From Neelides folsomi (taxonomy: Eukaryota > Arthropoda > Collembola > Neelipleona > Neelidae), in the NCBI GenBank assembly GCA_034687125.1, contig JAQGBZ010000078.1, positions 124,001 to 188,000 on the forward strand: a stretch of DNA of 64,000 nucleotides, in the 5' to 3' direction. The translations under genes and the position numbers were made by a program. This document shows, piece after piece, positions 49,801 through 64,000 of the stretch (position 1 is the stretch's first letter; each line of letters starts with the position of its first letter). The notes under the pieces were generated by a model. It did no database searches. It worked only from the letters and a program-made list of their open reading frames with translations, and was not told the origin of the DNA.

Positions 49801-52800
49801 AAATGAAGGGCATATGTCATGTGTGTATACATAAAATATTAGAAATTGGAATGTACACTAGGTATATTGGAATGTATTGAGCAGCCATACAAAGCACTAT
49901 TTTGGTGTATTTAATATAAGACCTTGAAAGGCAAAGTTTGTTTTGGGTTCAAAAGGGAAGAAAGTTGACGTTGAAATATGACTTTTACTTTTAATAAGAT
50001 GAAGATGAAGAACCACATGCAAAAGCAAAATGCATATTGCTCTTGGGGAGTTTGGTAACGAAGTTGGGAGTTGGGAGCAAAATACACTTTTATGCATTTA
50101 GATGTGGGTAACCCTTTGGCCTTCTCTGGACACAAGAAATACGATTCTGAAGGGGTTTTCCCAAACTGTAAATAGGGCTGAGAGTGACACTTGAATTCAA
50201 TTTACTTTTACAGGCCATTTTCCCCTTTACCTACCGTAGTTGGAAGTGAAGATCGTGGGCGTCGTCTTTTCCAATTCCTTCATTTATATTCAAATTCTTT
50301 ATTTACTTTAGCAATTATCTCATGCGTGGGGTTTGTGTGATTCCAATTTTAACGAACTCTCTTTCTAACTTGTATATCATTCATCAGGAGGAAGATGGTA
50401 AGTAGGGAGAAGGATGTCAGGCGTAATAAGAAAATTTTGTGATGAGGAGCTTTCCTTTCATGTTCTAAAAGTACTAAATGTAGTACTTCAAACAGTTCTG
50501 ATTAGTATAGATCTCGTCTTAAACATATCCTATTCATACAACTACAAATACAATTGTACAATGTACCATATAGGCAAAATGCATCTTATGTACAAGTTAT
50601 AAATATTAAATTATATATGGTAGTTATTAGTATAATATTGATTTGTATGTGCTTATATGGAAGTTGGGTTAATTTATAGTTCATTTAAAGTAGTCCATGT
50701 TATGAACATTTCAAACCATAACAGATGAAATTCATTTACCCTCGATGCTTTATAAGGGAAAATGTTACCTACCAATTTCCAACCACAACAAGTTGAATAA
50801 CACATTAATTAATCAATTATTAAGGCTAATTTTAAACCATTTACATAACATTACTCATTATTTAATTCATCGAATTAACCATTTAAATAGTAATGTTTAT
50901 TTATAAATATAAATACATATTATAATAATGTTCGAGGATCCATCCAGGAAGGAATTCGATTATAAATTCATATTTTAATTCCAACCCGCCCATTTTTCTG
51001 CATTTTCAACGGTCGGAATTGGAAATATCAAACATTCATGGCTCGTGATTTCCTTCCTTAAGAACCTCGATGGTCGGATGGTTGAGACGGAGTTGATAGG
51101 GAAATCCGTCGAGTCTGAGAGTCGAAAGAAATTAAATTCTCCGACTTTCTTTTTTTGAGCAGATTCCAATTTAGTGAATTTTGAGGGAAGGAGCTGAGAA
51201 GGAAGATATTGAAAGGAAGGCCAAGCAGAGGGAAGAATTTCAATTGGAGCGTTAAAGCTTCTCCAGAGAGAGGCAAAAGAGAATTCTCCTCCATTTCTAC
51301 GACTTACATTTCATCAAATGACCAGCAAAGGTAAGAATAGAATTCAATTTATCTTGTGTTTATCTTAAAAGTTTATGGTGGGATCATCAGGCCGGCCCTC
51401 TGCACCTTTGCGTCTCTTCCATTCCATCAATGTTTGCTCTTCATCTCTCGTCGCCAGGTTAAAAAAGTTGGTAGGAAGGGCCGTGAAACTACTATTGTGT
51501 TCATAATATAAATTCATTGCTCAGATGTCATATAACTGCCATTCAAGTTCCCTATCGAGGCTGATAATAGAACTATTTAAACATGATACTAACCCAAATA
51601 CTCTTCACAAAAACCCTCGCTTTTCCAAACAATAATCCATTTAAGTAAAGGATGGTAAATTAGTAATTAAATATACATGAACAATCTTTTTTAGATATGG
51701 ATGCATGCAAGGTTTACTTAATGCCTTTTTCAAATTCTTTATCCCTGTTGGGTAATGGTCAAAATAAATGGCATTGTAAACATCCCTCATTTTAAACAAT
51801 CTATTTAAACTCATAACATGGTTCATGTTAGGTAAGAGGAAAATGTTTGAAATTAATGAAGTTATTTTCTAACTATATTAGTTAAAATTTTTAAAATCAC
51901 GGTTTGGTGATAATGATAGATTTGACATTCTATTATATTTAAGCAATGGTAAACTTGTTATGTATCAACAATCAATGGCATAAGTAATTGAAAATACACA
52001 ATAAGCAATAAAATAATATTAAATTTTGAGCTCTCTTCGATTATGCAACATAACTCATACAAACACAGAAGGTGTTTAAACACCAATGAAATTGAAATTT
52101 TGTAACTTTAGCCGACCAACAACGGTTTTTTATTTGAGAGTCTTTGATTATTACAATAATTGCCTACAATTAATAATTTTCATGTAGGACTTTGAAAGTG
52201 ATTGTAATTGGCTTGGATGGATAATAAAAATAGAAGGGGCGGTTAATAAAAATAATGATAACGAACCACTTGAGATATCGCCCTTAATAAATTTATACGG
52301 ATGATTAATTCACAGTTAAACACATACCTCGTTAATGTTACTTTTAAATATGAAACATAAATCCTTTTGTAGTACTCGTAACTTCAATGGTTAAATACAA
52401 CTTATGACATTCAACATGCTTTGATTAACCGTAACCAGTTTAAGATTCCATGATAAATAAAAAGTCAAGGAGAGACAAATCCTTAATTGCATGGCGAGTT
52501 TGCAGAAGTCGAAGGAACATTTAGCATTGAGAATTTTAATTTATATTGCAATTGCATCAAACAAGATTGTTTTATCATCATCAACTCTTTGAGCATGGAT
52601 TGTACACTATACGTGTGTATGCTCTATGTATAAATATAAGGCATTGCTTTGTAGATTTGCACTGTAATATTGTGAAGAAACAAATTGCATGTGTATTCAA
52701 TGTGCAGCTTCATTTATTTTAACTATCCAATGCATTTTCACTGCATACATATCTTTAATACTTTGTAATAAACTCGTAAGTCCTTTAAAAGTACATGATT

Positions 52801-55800
52801 GAAATTCCCTATGAATGAGCAACTTTCAAATTAATCAGAAAACTCCCTTTAACCATCGTTGAATAATATTTTTAAATGAACCGAGGCTGATGTTGAAAAG
52901 AGGAGAAAATTGATAAAAATTCTGATTAGAGGAATTAATCCTAGAAAGGGCGGATGGGAATAATAAATATGAAAAAAGTCGCCTCTTCAAATTTTTCAAA
53001 TTCGTATATTACTCATATTGCCATTTCATGCAATTTCAGCCGAATTTATCTTTCAATCCCTTGATATTAAATTATATATCATAAATTTAGCTTGCGAATT
53101 ACGTGATGTGTTTGAAAACCATGTACATTGAGTGAGTACCTATATCTTATAAATTGCAATTTATGTTTGATTGTGTATGAGCTCGTACCATTGAGTCCCA
53201 ACGACCGTTGAGCTATAAAAGCGCTTGAGAGCATTGATTGAGAAATATTATTATTTAGTATCATAAATTGAATTATAATGCTTACTTACAAATACAGATA
53301 TATTACATTCCAAATATTGAAACTACAATATATTTTGCGCTTATTTATGATTCCTGTTCCAATGGCGTGGGTGTTCATGTATTTATACTATGAATAACTC
53401 TCCTTTAAATACTATATCTTAGTTTAATTGTTCACATACATATAATGTAATTATCTATCTCTTGATTCTTGATATATTAACATACATATAAATTGTACAA
53501 CTAAATACAGATACAACTAGTTTCACTAGACAGATAAATGTTCAAGAATTAGCATTTAAGGAAATTGACTCTAATTTCCAAAATTTCCATTTGCCCTACT
53601 TGCCCATTCGTCTTCTCTTCTACTCATTGCAAATCATTATTGGGGGTGTGAAGTGTAGAGCTCTGTACGTAGGTTAAAAGGACTATTCCTGGAAATTGCA
53701 AATGCAAGAGCATTTGGGCGGAAGACACATAAATACCCGAATTCCTCCTTTCCCAATTCCCCCAAGTGCCTTTGATCGCCCGCAGGAACAATTTGATTAG
53801 CAGGGAAATGAGGACGTTCCTATGCACATGCCACTTTAATTTCATTCCTTTACAAACCTCAATGTAATGTCCATTTACGCACGTGGATGAGGTCCGCATT
53901 TCCATTTTCAATTCAGTTAGAAGTTGAACTTCATCATGAGATTAAACATGATTTGGGGAATTACTTTTCCAAAGCTCTTTACTTTATCAATTTTTCAAAT
54001 TTCCAAAATTTTCTCCTACAAACATTTAAATCAATCCAATTTATTCATTGTATCAGTGGTACTTGAGTATAAAGAGGCATTATTTACATATTAAATTTTG
54101 GTTAAATATGTGATTAAATTTAAGCCGCTTAGTAATTAAATATTTAATGTATGTAATATAGAATATAAGCAATATTCAAACAGAATATAGTGATTTAAAA
54201 TCATTTACTTTTACTTCGTAAGTTTGTCTAATGTGTACCTGAGTAAATGTAGGCGTTTGGAAGAATGGTTGAAGTATCTGCTAAGAAACATGCGGTAAGC
54301 AAGATTAAGTTAATGTTAGGTATACACATCCTAATTTATTTCTACTTTTCAACATATGTGTTTAAACTTTGAAGAAGGAATATCTCGCTAACAAGAGAGA
54401 AAACCTTGTAGAATAAATAGACGCCACTGCTCCATATGAATTGCTTCTCCTTCTCCTCAATCCTCACGCCTGTGTTCTGCGACTTTGCAAATTGTAAAAT
54501 CGGTTGAATACAATTAAAAAGAACAATGAGACTTTCTCAGTTCTAAATCTTTAAAAGAGTCGTTTTAATTATTAACGGCCTTTGTAGTGCTTCACAATCT
54601 GCATTAAACTTTAAGAGAAAACCACTTATTGAAATTGACCTCTAATATTGATGAATGAATTCCTATAATATTACATTATCTATCCATTGTATAATTTTGT
54701 ATAATAAATTAATAAATGTCCGATATTTCTAAATCATACACAACTTATATAATATTTTTTCTCAATGTAGCAAAGTTATTGTTCAGTTGACTCGGTTAAG
54801 TTTATAAAACACATCTGTCTATATGTATTTAGATTAAGTTAAGGTAGAATAACAAATGTGTATCGTTGGAAGGAGTCGTAATTTGAATTTGAATGCGAAT
54901 GAGCCCGAGGGTAAGACATTGTCGGACTGCGTGGACTCCTCCATTTCTTCTACCTGAGGACGATTAGCAAGCGAGCCGGCCTTTGTAACACTCAAGTAGA
55001 GCTTAAGAACCTTTGATTCACTCTGAAGGGCAGTTGGTCCTATGTATAGTGATTGAATAATATACCTAGTTATATTAACCCTATCCAATAGATAGGTCTT
55101 CGTCTCCACGCATTTGCATCTCTTGGCCCTCCTGATCGGATCCCGATACGCTCTCAAATATAATATACTTACAAACACCCCTTATGTAAGAAACGAATCT
55201 TGAGATTAGCACTCTCATTCTCGACTATTCTCCTTTCTCTATCTCAGTCCCACTCCTTTATTTAACTCTCCTTAATTTGCTGTCTCTTGGAACATCCAAA
55301 ACTTTTTTACTCCTTTCATTGAACACACATTCGAGATTTAATCATGGTTTTCCAATTGTATGTTTCAACCAAGTCTTTAATTTGCTCTTATCGCAGAATA
55401 TTGATGAAAAGGACCAAATAAGAAGGAGCCAATAATTATTATTTCTTCCTTCATCCCTCCTTTGCATATTAAAAGAGTGGATTCACCTTGTTTTGCATGG
55501 AGTCAGAATATTGTATTTTACTTCTTGAGATAATTATTGGCCGATTATCTCATGCAAATAATATTGGCTCAATGGAGCTTGAAGTTCATTGGAGTGTAAG
55601 TAGATAGGGTTTCAAGAAGGTGGTCGTCGAAGGAGGGAGCGGACGATGGGGAAGGTGAGAAGGAGGATGATGAATGGACCTTTGCCTCTTTCAGCTTTCC
55701 TCTTCACCTTCATTTGCATTCTAATTGTAGGACTAAATTTCAAGAGATGCCTTGAACGGAATTATATCATAAGTGAGAGCAACTCCATAAGGTCCTGTCA

Positions 55801-58456
55801 ATAATGGGAAATTTGAAAACATTGAAATATTTCGCTAATACCAATAACATCAAGCAATAACATCATAATTTGCATATTTATTCATAAACAATACAAAGAC
55901 TCGCAAGGGCAAAAATCTAAGAGATAAAATTGCATTGTTTAACATCCAATGAATATTTCCACGTGGTCGGGTATATTAATATGAAGATCTGTAATATCAA
56001 AGATCTCCAAACATTTGATAGGAATTTATGATATAAAATATAAATCATTTTATATCAGTATTATAAGATTTCTTTTCTCTATAACTTTTCTTCATTAGAG
56101 TATCATTCAAGTACTATTGTATTGATTTAACATAATGTTTCAATTCAATATTTGTCCTATATCATTTATTACTTCGAATTCTTCAGCTACTATCATAAAG
56201 TCAAATTATTGCAAAGTGAAGGTATATGGAACATGTCCGCATGCATTGAACCATCTTTCCAAAATGTTCAAAAAACTTTGGGTTTGTTTACGGAAACTTC
56301 AGGCTCAATGTCACGAGTGTCAGAGAATGAATATTTTGCACATATGGAAAAGTATGTCTTTCTATTATGTAGGGTATTAAAGGATGACTAACAAGGAGTT
56401 AAAGATAGGCAAAGATGGAGAACTAGAGCATCGTTCAAATAGCTGTGCCAAGATTCCTTTTCCAATTGTGATGGATTTTATTATCAAAACGGAATCATAA
56501 TTAAAATCTAACATTATAAGACAATTTGTTGTGATATATGGCATTATATTGTCCTTTTATTTCACTACAAAACTTGATAGAACAATAAAATATAAACATT
56601 AAATATTTGTAGTAGCTACATACTTCGTAACGTGTCATTTAGCCGAGGATTTTGGTTTAGAAAATAATAGAAACGGAGAACAATCCGCGACACTCGACAC
56701 ATTTCTAAGCTTCATTTAATCCTGGTCTTCTAATTCAAATATGAGAAGAAGCCAAATGGGTCCAATGTATGTAGTTGAGATATTTCCCCCATTCAACGTC
56801 TACTAATTTTAATTATAACAGCGTTCGAGTTCTCACTCGTTCAAATTAAGTTCCTTCGTGTGAGATAAAGTTTTTGTTTGTTTTGTTTGAGCGTGCGGTT
56901 AAAGTTGGATTGGATGAATTCTCACGTCACACGTCAACTGAGAACTTCTCAACTCCCAATTTGTACGTCAGTGTTATATGATTTTCATACGAAAATGGAA
57001 AACTTCAAGATGCTTTCAAACTATTCATAAATTTATGCCTACTATGTAATATGTATGATACAGAAATAAGTTATATAGAAATGCATTAGCAATAATAGCT
57101 CTATAAATATTGAGATCATCAAAGATTAAATTGTGAATTTGAAAAATGAACTTTCTATCTTTCAATATTGCCTTGTTTTGTGTGGCATTTCTTGTGTGAA
57201 AATGGAGAAGATGTTTGGTGTAAAGTATAGCGTATATTTAGGTGGCCTTGTTTCATATGCTTCAGGGATTTAATGGCAACTGGTAGAATTAGGGAGGAGA
57301 AAATAGGGCGGCAGTCGCAGAAAGAGATTCGCACGAATTTCCTTCGTTTAAACATTCCTTCCCCAGTTTATTTTCGCAAGGAGACAAAAGAAAGGATGTA
57401 AAGGACATTTTTAAATCTTACTTTTTTAGTCATTCTTCTCTACTGGAAGTAACATATGTGATGTTTGAATGGAGGAGTCGTTGTTCTTAAAGGCATTCGT
57501 ATACAGCAATTCGTATCTGCACTTGTTTTATTAAAATTTGTATTTTACTTGGGTATGAAATATGTACTGCAATCTGAAGTTATTTGATTTATAAAATATA
57601 CTATAGTATATTTATTTATTATGGATGAAAAAGAAAATCTTTTTATACAGGTCTTATCCCGAGGGGTTGGATTGGATGAGAAAAGGGTTTCTATTTTTGT
57701 GCCCTTTGATCATTCCCAAATCCTTCAGCTTCATTTAACTTGATCTTCTTTTACGTCTTTCAATTTCGAGTTGAAAGTAAATCCATCTTTTAATCATACC
57801 TGCAATGTTTTTTGTTATCAACTCATTAATTGATTTATTTAAGACGCACAACCTTTTCTTACAAATTAAATTTCTACCTTCTTATCTTTATCAAATTGGA
57901 AACTGAAGCTGAACAAATATTTTGTATAAAGTACAATATTATCAAATATCACACGTCATTCCCAATGGGTAATTGCAATATATAGGTAATTTTAGGCATT
58001 TCTTATAATTCAATTTATTTGCCACAATATATTTTTTTGTGGGAAATAACAAGAATTAACGGTTGTTTTTGACATGAATTATTATTTGTCGAATTAAAAC
58101 TTTATCTTTGATTCAGAATGTTTCAAATGTCTTTGAGTTTGTTGATTGTTGTTATTTATATTTGAATTTGTTTATCATTCTTACCATTTAAAATACTTTA
58201 GTTGATCACACGTGCGTTTTATTTTAACTCGTGTACTTCCTTGAATTGATGAATTAAATTCCCAATTATTATTTTCGAGTCTCAATTAACTATTTAACGG
58301 AAGCAAGGGAAGATTGTTCCAAAAACAAAAATGCGGAAGGCGAATTCTTACAAATTACAATGTATTTATATTTCAACCGTTCTCAATTATTTATAAAAAT
58401 GGTCGTGGAAGGCCGTACGGATTTGTAAATAAAACTGTAACTGCTGAGAAGGAAAA
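46891..58456. other. Gene-free AT-rich stretch
   Basis: No family-like exon, RNA gene or transposon termini found. GC-richer islands at about 48720-48900, 51000-51300 and 54850-55170 have overlapping frames on one or both strands but no motifs. Two overlapping frames at 56135-56391 also lack a firm family match. TEAD-type TGGAATGT occurs around 49848 and 49869. Confidence 0.35.
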
Positions 58457-58484
58457 AAATGACTAATTAAGTAATTAGTCATTT
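58457..58484. repeat. 28-bp inverted repeat containing paired TAAT and TGACTAA sites
   Basis: AAATGACTAATTA and its exact complement TAATTAGTCATTT are separated by two bases (AG). The arms contain homeodomain TAAT cores and a TGACTAA half-site resembling bZIP motifs. The 13-bp perfect arms make chance less likely than for the shorter palindromes, but function is unknown. Confidence 0.5.
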
Positions 58485-61400
58485 GTGAAATAAAAATGAT
58501 CAACATCATTGTGTTCCCTCGTTCGCACCTATTCCCCCTTTTGAGCACGTAGATGCGGAAAGATTTGAGATTCAAAAGGATCTCACAATACGCGTAACCA
58601 TCTTACACATTTATGTCTTGGCTAATGCTCAACTCATGAAATGTTAATCCGGTCTAATGAATAGATAAAACTACTGTACGTATTACGATTCCACTTTCAT
58701 CTCTTCGCATTTGTTCCTTCAAATCTCATTGGTCCCATTTATTTTTTTAATTGAATTGTTTTTTCTCCTTTACTTTTAACCATGTTCGCACAACGTAGAT
58801 TTCATTTAAGAAAAGGCTTAAGGGACCAAACTCATTGTCAACAAAGGAGCGTTACATCGATGAGGTCTATATGGAATGAGCAACTTGAGCGCGTATTTTA
58901 GTAATCCATCTCCTGCTGTTTTGATTGCACAAGAAGCACGAGAGAAAATTGCTAATATATTAAATTCCGCATTTGGGCTTAATTGTGTCTTCCATAAGAA
59001 TCCATTTGTTTTTCTCATTTCTTAATGGTAATTGATTTCTTAAAATTTCTGTGATTCATAAACCACAAAGTAGTTATTTTAAACACACATTCATTTTAAA
59101 TACATTAAATACATTGTATTATCGTAAACATTTCTTTTTTAGCAATAAGTTTAATTGGTTTGTTAAATTGATGAAAAAAATTCCTATGAACTTCGTGTTT
59201 TGCCCGTCTTTGTATTTATTCATCATTGCCAATGAGGAACTTAATTTGAGTGTTTTCAATGATGTTGAGAGAAGCCGAAATGAGTTTTACTGTCTTTAGA
59301 ACTTACATTAAAAGCTGAGCCGAGGTTGCACAAGCCAAGTTTTAAAGGTAGAAGGAGAATGGGATTTAGAAAGAGAATGATTTGCATATTTATTCAAATT
59401 CGAGATGTCTTAACTTTCTTGAACAGAAAATGCGGAGTATGGTGAGTATTTAACTTGAGGCTTCCTCGAAACTCTTCCATTTACTTCACGCGGATGGGTC
59501 ATGAAAGGAATTGGATCACATTTATATAACTTAAGTATAGGAAGAGGAGTTTCAGTCGTTTTATTGTTTACATTCAAACACCCTCATTACAGGCTGAGCT
59601 AACAAATAACCTAAATGAAATTTGCAATTAGAGGAATGATTGGAAGTATGCAATAAAGTTCATTATGAAATTGCATTCCAATTTAGAATTATCATGCATA
59701 GAACCAACACTAAATGTGTAATTATCATTGTTCTGATCATTAATTTTTGCTTGTTTTTCTCTAAACATGATTGATTTTGCCAAAAAGATTTTTTTTTATT
59801 TGAATACATTGACTAATATTACATTAATAGTTAAACACGACGTCGTCTTTTGAATCATTAAAGAAAGACTTTGAAGTTAAAAGAGGAAAATTTGTGAATT
59901 TGTTAACGTGTTTACCATCGCCATTACACGCGCGGATAGGTTTTATAAAGGGAGGGAAGTGAAAAATAAATAAAATTACAACGTTTGTATTCTTGGAGAA
60001 AGACATGGCCATCTTACACACCTCACTTGCATCCGTAATCAACAACGTGAGAATGTTGGGACAGATTGGAGTAAAAGATTTTAAGGCAAAAATTAAGTGA
60101 GACAAATGAGGATTGTATGGCGGAATTCCCCGCCTTGGGGAACACTTTACGCCTCATTCCAAACAGACACAAGAATTGAAATTGAATCAAATAATGTGTA
60201 ATGTTATCCAAGTTATAAATAATAAGGATTATATTACAAGGGGGGATCTCCACGCTTTCGAAAAAGGAAATCTTACAGAGCCCTGCAGAGGTTTCATAGT
60301 CATATGCCTAATTTATTGATGCTCGAAAGGGACGCTCGTTTCATCTCTATGTCGTTCTCAAGTGTTATGAAACGTTATATGGAAAATTAAATTATTAATT
60401 TGGCGTACTTTTGCAAAGGCCGTTTCCTTCATGATGAAATGAAAAATGCTTGAGAAATTTCTCTTTACCCAAATTTACACTTTTTAAGGATCATTTTAAA
60501 CCGATTGATCAAGTATGTGAAATCTTAAATCTTATCAATTTCACATGAATTTCCAAATAAGCCTTTTAAAATAACTTCAATGTTGTATAATAAACTCTTA
60601 AAGTTGGTTAATGGCAAAATTAGAATATTTTAAATGGGTTTTGAATTCTATAATCAATTTTAATCGCTCAATGAGTTACTTAAGGTAAAATTATTATGAG
60701 TATAAGTGATTTTTGCATATAATTTAACGACCTTTTAATTTGAAAAATGCCCATAATTTTTTCTTAAATGCTTGCTAGTTTATTGTTGCATTTTGATTTG
60801 AATAAAAATTCTCCTTAAAATGGACTTTTGCGCCTTTTATCAAAAATGAGGAGATTTATCAATGCGAATTAAGCATTAGTGGTCATAAGCCCCGAGGAGG
60901 AAACAAAGTTTTATAACTTATTGATTAATGAATGAAGAATTTCAATTTTGGGATTTTTGCTTGGCAAGCCTCAGAGATGTGATCATATAAATGCAGAAGC
61001 GAAGAGTGAACATATTTGCCAATTCCCATTTATTTAAGCCTTGTGCTTTTAGCTAAAAAGGCGAGCTGTGGAAGAATTTTTGGCTGAATCAGGGAGTGAA
61101 TAAGCTCATATGGATAGAGTCATAACTGAATAAGAAAAAAAATCATCGTAGTCTTTTTCATCTCTCTTTTAACTCACTTGAGATTGGTCAAGTTGGATTT
61201 TCAAATCGGCCACATTTGGATTCGGGGCCACATGTCAACTCTCGTCCTATCTCTCATATCACATCACGTACTTAACTTTATTTACAACTCGCGGAGAAGT
61301 CAAGGGCGTTGAAATAAACTTTCAAAGTGAGATTGCACTTTACGCTATAAGTGAGTATTTGAGAATTGACCAAGGAGCTCCTCCTTATTTCAATTCCATC

Positions 61401-64000
61401 TCTCATCAAACTCATTTCATTCATTAAGGACCATGAAGTGAGTGATGCTTGGAGAACATTGCCCAACACATTTAACATAATAAATACAAGTACAATAACT
61501 TTAAATTAAATTTCTTATATAACATACTTATCCTTATACAAGCACTATCTTTTTAACATGAAGACATCCAAGTTGGTCACTTTATTAAAAACTCCCTACA
61601 AATCCAGTTGTAATAAGCCTTTGGGTTACGCACCAGTTATGTACATTATTTATTCCTTTTTTCTACATAATGCAATTATTCGATTAACTATCTACATATC
61701 TGTATTACATTATTTACTATGGTCCAAACGTCAAAAACATAGGAGTGGGGAAAATCTTATTAAAACCCTTCTTTGTCTGGCCAATCTGCTCAGGAGTTGT
61801 GTTGTAAATGTTTTAAATACTTTTGGCCCTTTAACTCCTTTTTTGTGGAGATTTGACTGGGAAGGAAATTGAGCGGATAAAAAATTAAATTGTTCTTGTT
61901 TCTCTACTGTCTACCCTTCAAAAATAATATGTGCCAGTTACCGACTGCTTCCTATCCACCACTGGGTTTCTTTCTTTTTCCATTTTTAATTAAACGACCT
62001 TTGGAGTGGGGGATTAAACAACAATCGAATCGTCAAATCTCATCGCATGTTTAAAATCTGTAATACAAAATTTCGTCTTTGGATGTTTCAGCCGCTCACT
62101 AGACCTTTGGGTTGGAACTCAAAGAGCCAAGAGCTTAATAAACAGAATTTTCATGGTGCAACCTGCATGGCATGCAATGGTCATGTTCAATTGTCCACCT
62201 CGCAGTCTCATTCACATTGCTCAATCCAGAATGACTTTACATGGACTGAATTCTCATATGAGATAATACAGGACCAAATACTCGAATTAGAATTGAGGAG
62301 CTTTAATGGCCTCCTCATCATTTGCCCAATCCTCCCTTTTTCACAATGCAGAACACGAATCGGATTTAATTAAGAGAGTCAACATTTGTTTATGAATGAA
62401 TAAATTCTTTCATAAGGTTTTCCTGTAGAACCTTTGGATTTTAATTAACTTAAGGAATTTCTTTTACCTAAGATATAAGAACATATTAGATTTTGTATTA
62501 TGAATGTACACGTTTTATTAAGACTCTTAATTGAAGTTTGCCAGGGATCGTTTGGGTCAAGTCAAGTGATGTAGATTCAATGCCATTTTATATTTTTGTA
62601 GAATGTAATTGGTCCAGACATTCACGTCCTCGTAAGCCTTCCACTGAACTGGTCCAATGCCATAATGATTTTTCATTTTATTTTTCATTAACGAGAAATT
62701 AAAAAAAATCAATTTCCTTACTCTTTTCTAATGAAACATTTCATGTAAAAAAATAGTCAAAAATTGCTCATTGCAACTTGCCTATAAATAAGTAACATTC
62801 TCAAATTCGCAGCATTGGGTGGATAGAGTGAAAGGGAATTTTTGCACCTTGTGACTGCAATGTGGCGAAGGTTAAGTGGAATCCTGGCCGATGCAGATAC
62901 TCATTATTTCCTAATTTTCAATCAACAGCGGTGAATTTGCTAATGAAAGTAGGGAGACTCAAAACCCCAAACCACGACTCGAATTCACCATTTTAAATAT
63001 TCTATCTCTGTAATTAAGAGTATGACGGTGGAGTCTCCATGTGTGTTATTGAATGCCAGACATGTAGTGGCCCCAATTCCTTCTTATGAATCTCACAGAG
63101 CTCAACCCAAGTAGCTGCCGTGAGTGAAACAGAAAGAAGTGATGTAAGGTAGAGCAAAGCTCATTTGAAATCTCTCAACTTCCCTTTTAATCATTACACC
63201 TCCTACCTCACTTACTTCGAGCGCCTGAAGGAATCCTCACGGAATTCTCATAGTTTGAAATTTCCGAGCGACTCCACTTTTAATTGTACATTCCTAATTG
63301 ATTATGTTTAAATCTCCGCCTTGGTGCTTATTATTCTTGCGTAAAAGGTCTCATATTTTTAGCCACAAGTACAAATTGACGCATTTTGTTAATTATACAT
63401 GTACACTTATTTTTGGTCGTTAGGCTACGTCGAAAGATGAAAGAGTCTTGGAAATTCCATTTACCAATTATTATGAAAGTCTTTTGGATACAAGTTTCAT
63501 GCACAGAAGTTTCATACTAGGATAGAATTCTAGTAATATCAGTACATATTAAATATTTACTGGGTATTACATATAGTATCTATCTGTACTAGGTATATTG
63601 GTATTACAATATTTAGATACGAGTACAGTAGGTTTGCATATATATTCATTATTAAAATCTCTCGGTATTCTAATTGGAGTCAAGACGTTGACTTTGAAGT
63701 TTCTAGACGGCAAATTTACCATAGAGGATAGTCGAATGGTAAACTTGTCCTAAATTCCCTCAGAATTTATAACATTTTTGTTAAGGGTCAAAGGATGAAA
63801 TTCTATAGGTGTATAGTACATGTGCTGGGTTTTTTGTAATTGCGTTTGAGCCATCTCTCTGTGGCAGGGAATTAAAGAGATTCTCATCTTATCAAAGGAT
63901 TCTTAATAAATCCAATTGCGAGATCCTCATTTACTTGGCGCCGCTTGTTCACTTCACTCTATCAGGTTCATCAAAATTATGATTAGCAATAAATTGACTG
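58485..64000. other. Gene-free AT-rich stretch to the right edge
   Basis: I see only short open frames without recognisable motifs (for example 59824-60105, 61558-61872 and 62047-62373). A small inverted repeat, TTCCCC/GGGGAA with a 5-nt loop, lies at about 60126-60142. No gene can be supported. Confidence 0.35.

Noticed and set aside
56135-56391. Two overlapping plus-strand frames that could be a transposase-like remnant
   Set aside because: No terminal repeats, no catalytic motif and no firm family match; left unnamed.
1-64000. CRISPR arrays, tRNA or rRNA genes, bacterial operons, viral genes
   Set aside because: No regularly spaced direct repeats, no convincing RNA gene structure and no prokaryotic or viral coding organisation were seen.

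Overview
This is a eukaryotic window, AT-rich and gene-poor. It has small spliced genes with short GT-AG introns, mostly about 50-200 bp. It shows no bacterial operons, Shine-Dalgarno sites, phage genes or CRISPR arrays. The three recognisable genes are metazoan: a Vestigial-family cofactor, a Shaker-type (Kv1) voltage-gated potassium channel and a GDAP2 orthologue. The vestigial match is closer to insect Vg than to vertebrate VGLL as I know them, so an arthropod or related invertebrate is likely. The species cannot be read from the sequence.

Left edge (226-582, minus): one exon of vestigial with the TEAD/Scalloped-binding Tondu domain. The gene probably runs off the left end, and its upstream exons were not found. 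From 583 to about 28.3 kb I see no supportable coding exon. This block holds many short GC-richer islands in AT-rich DNA. Two stretches (12.67-17.97 kb and 22.02-26.10 kb) share at least eight short matched blocks in the same order and strand, which indicates an old, diverged duplication of non-genic DNA. Two further modules recur at 8.2/21.1 kb and 9.3/27.8 kb. A 382-bp Tc1/mariner-type element with a decayed transposase remnant lies at 26.6-27.0 kb.

Centre (28.5-36.2 kb): the Kv1 channel is on the minus strand and GDAP2 on the plus strand, a head-to-head pair. The GDAP2 model (six exons, 503 codons) is complete and phase-consistent. The channel model (five exons, 489 codons from an internal Met) is complete from the tetramerisation domain to the stop. 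Its first exon starts at a splice acceptor, and an upstream exon in matching phase would add an N-terminal membrane helix.

Right part (36.3-64 kb): AT-rich DNA with no recognisable gene. It holds a 77-bp hairpin MITE, an (AG)n microsatellite, several palindromes, one weak candidate exon (41.9-42.1 kb) and one GC-rich island with two perfect cAMP-response elements (46.4-46.9 kb).

The three genes have no evident shared pathway. Vestigial is a transcription cofactor, Kv1 a membrane channel and GDAP2 a macro/CRAL-TRIO protein. All calls are from reading the sequence; no alignment or database search was run.
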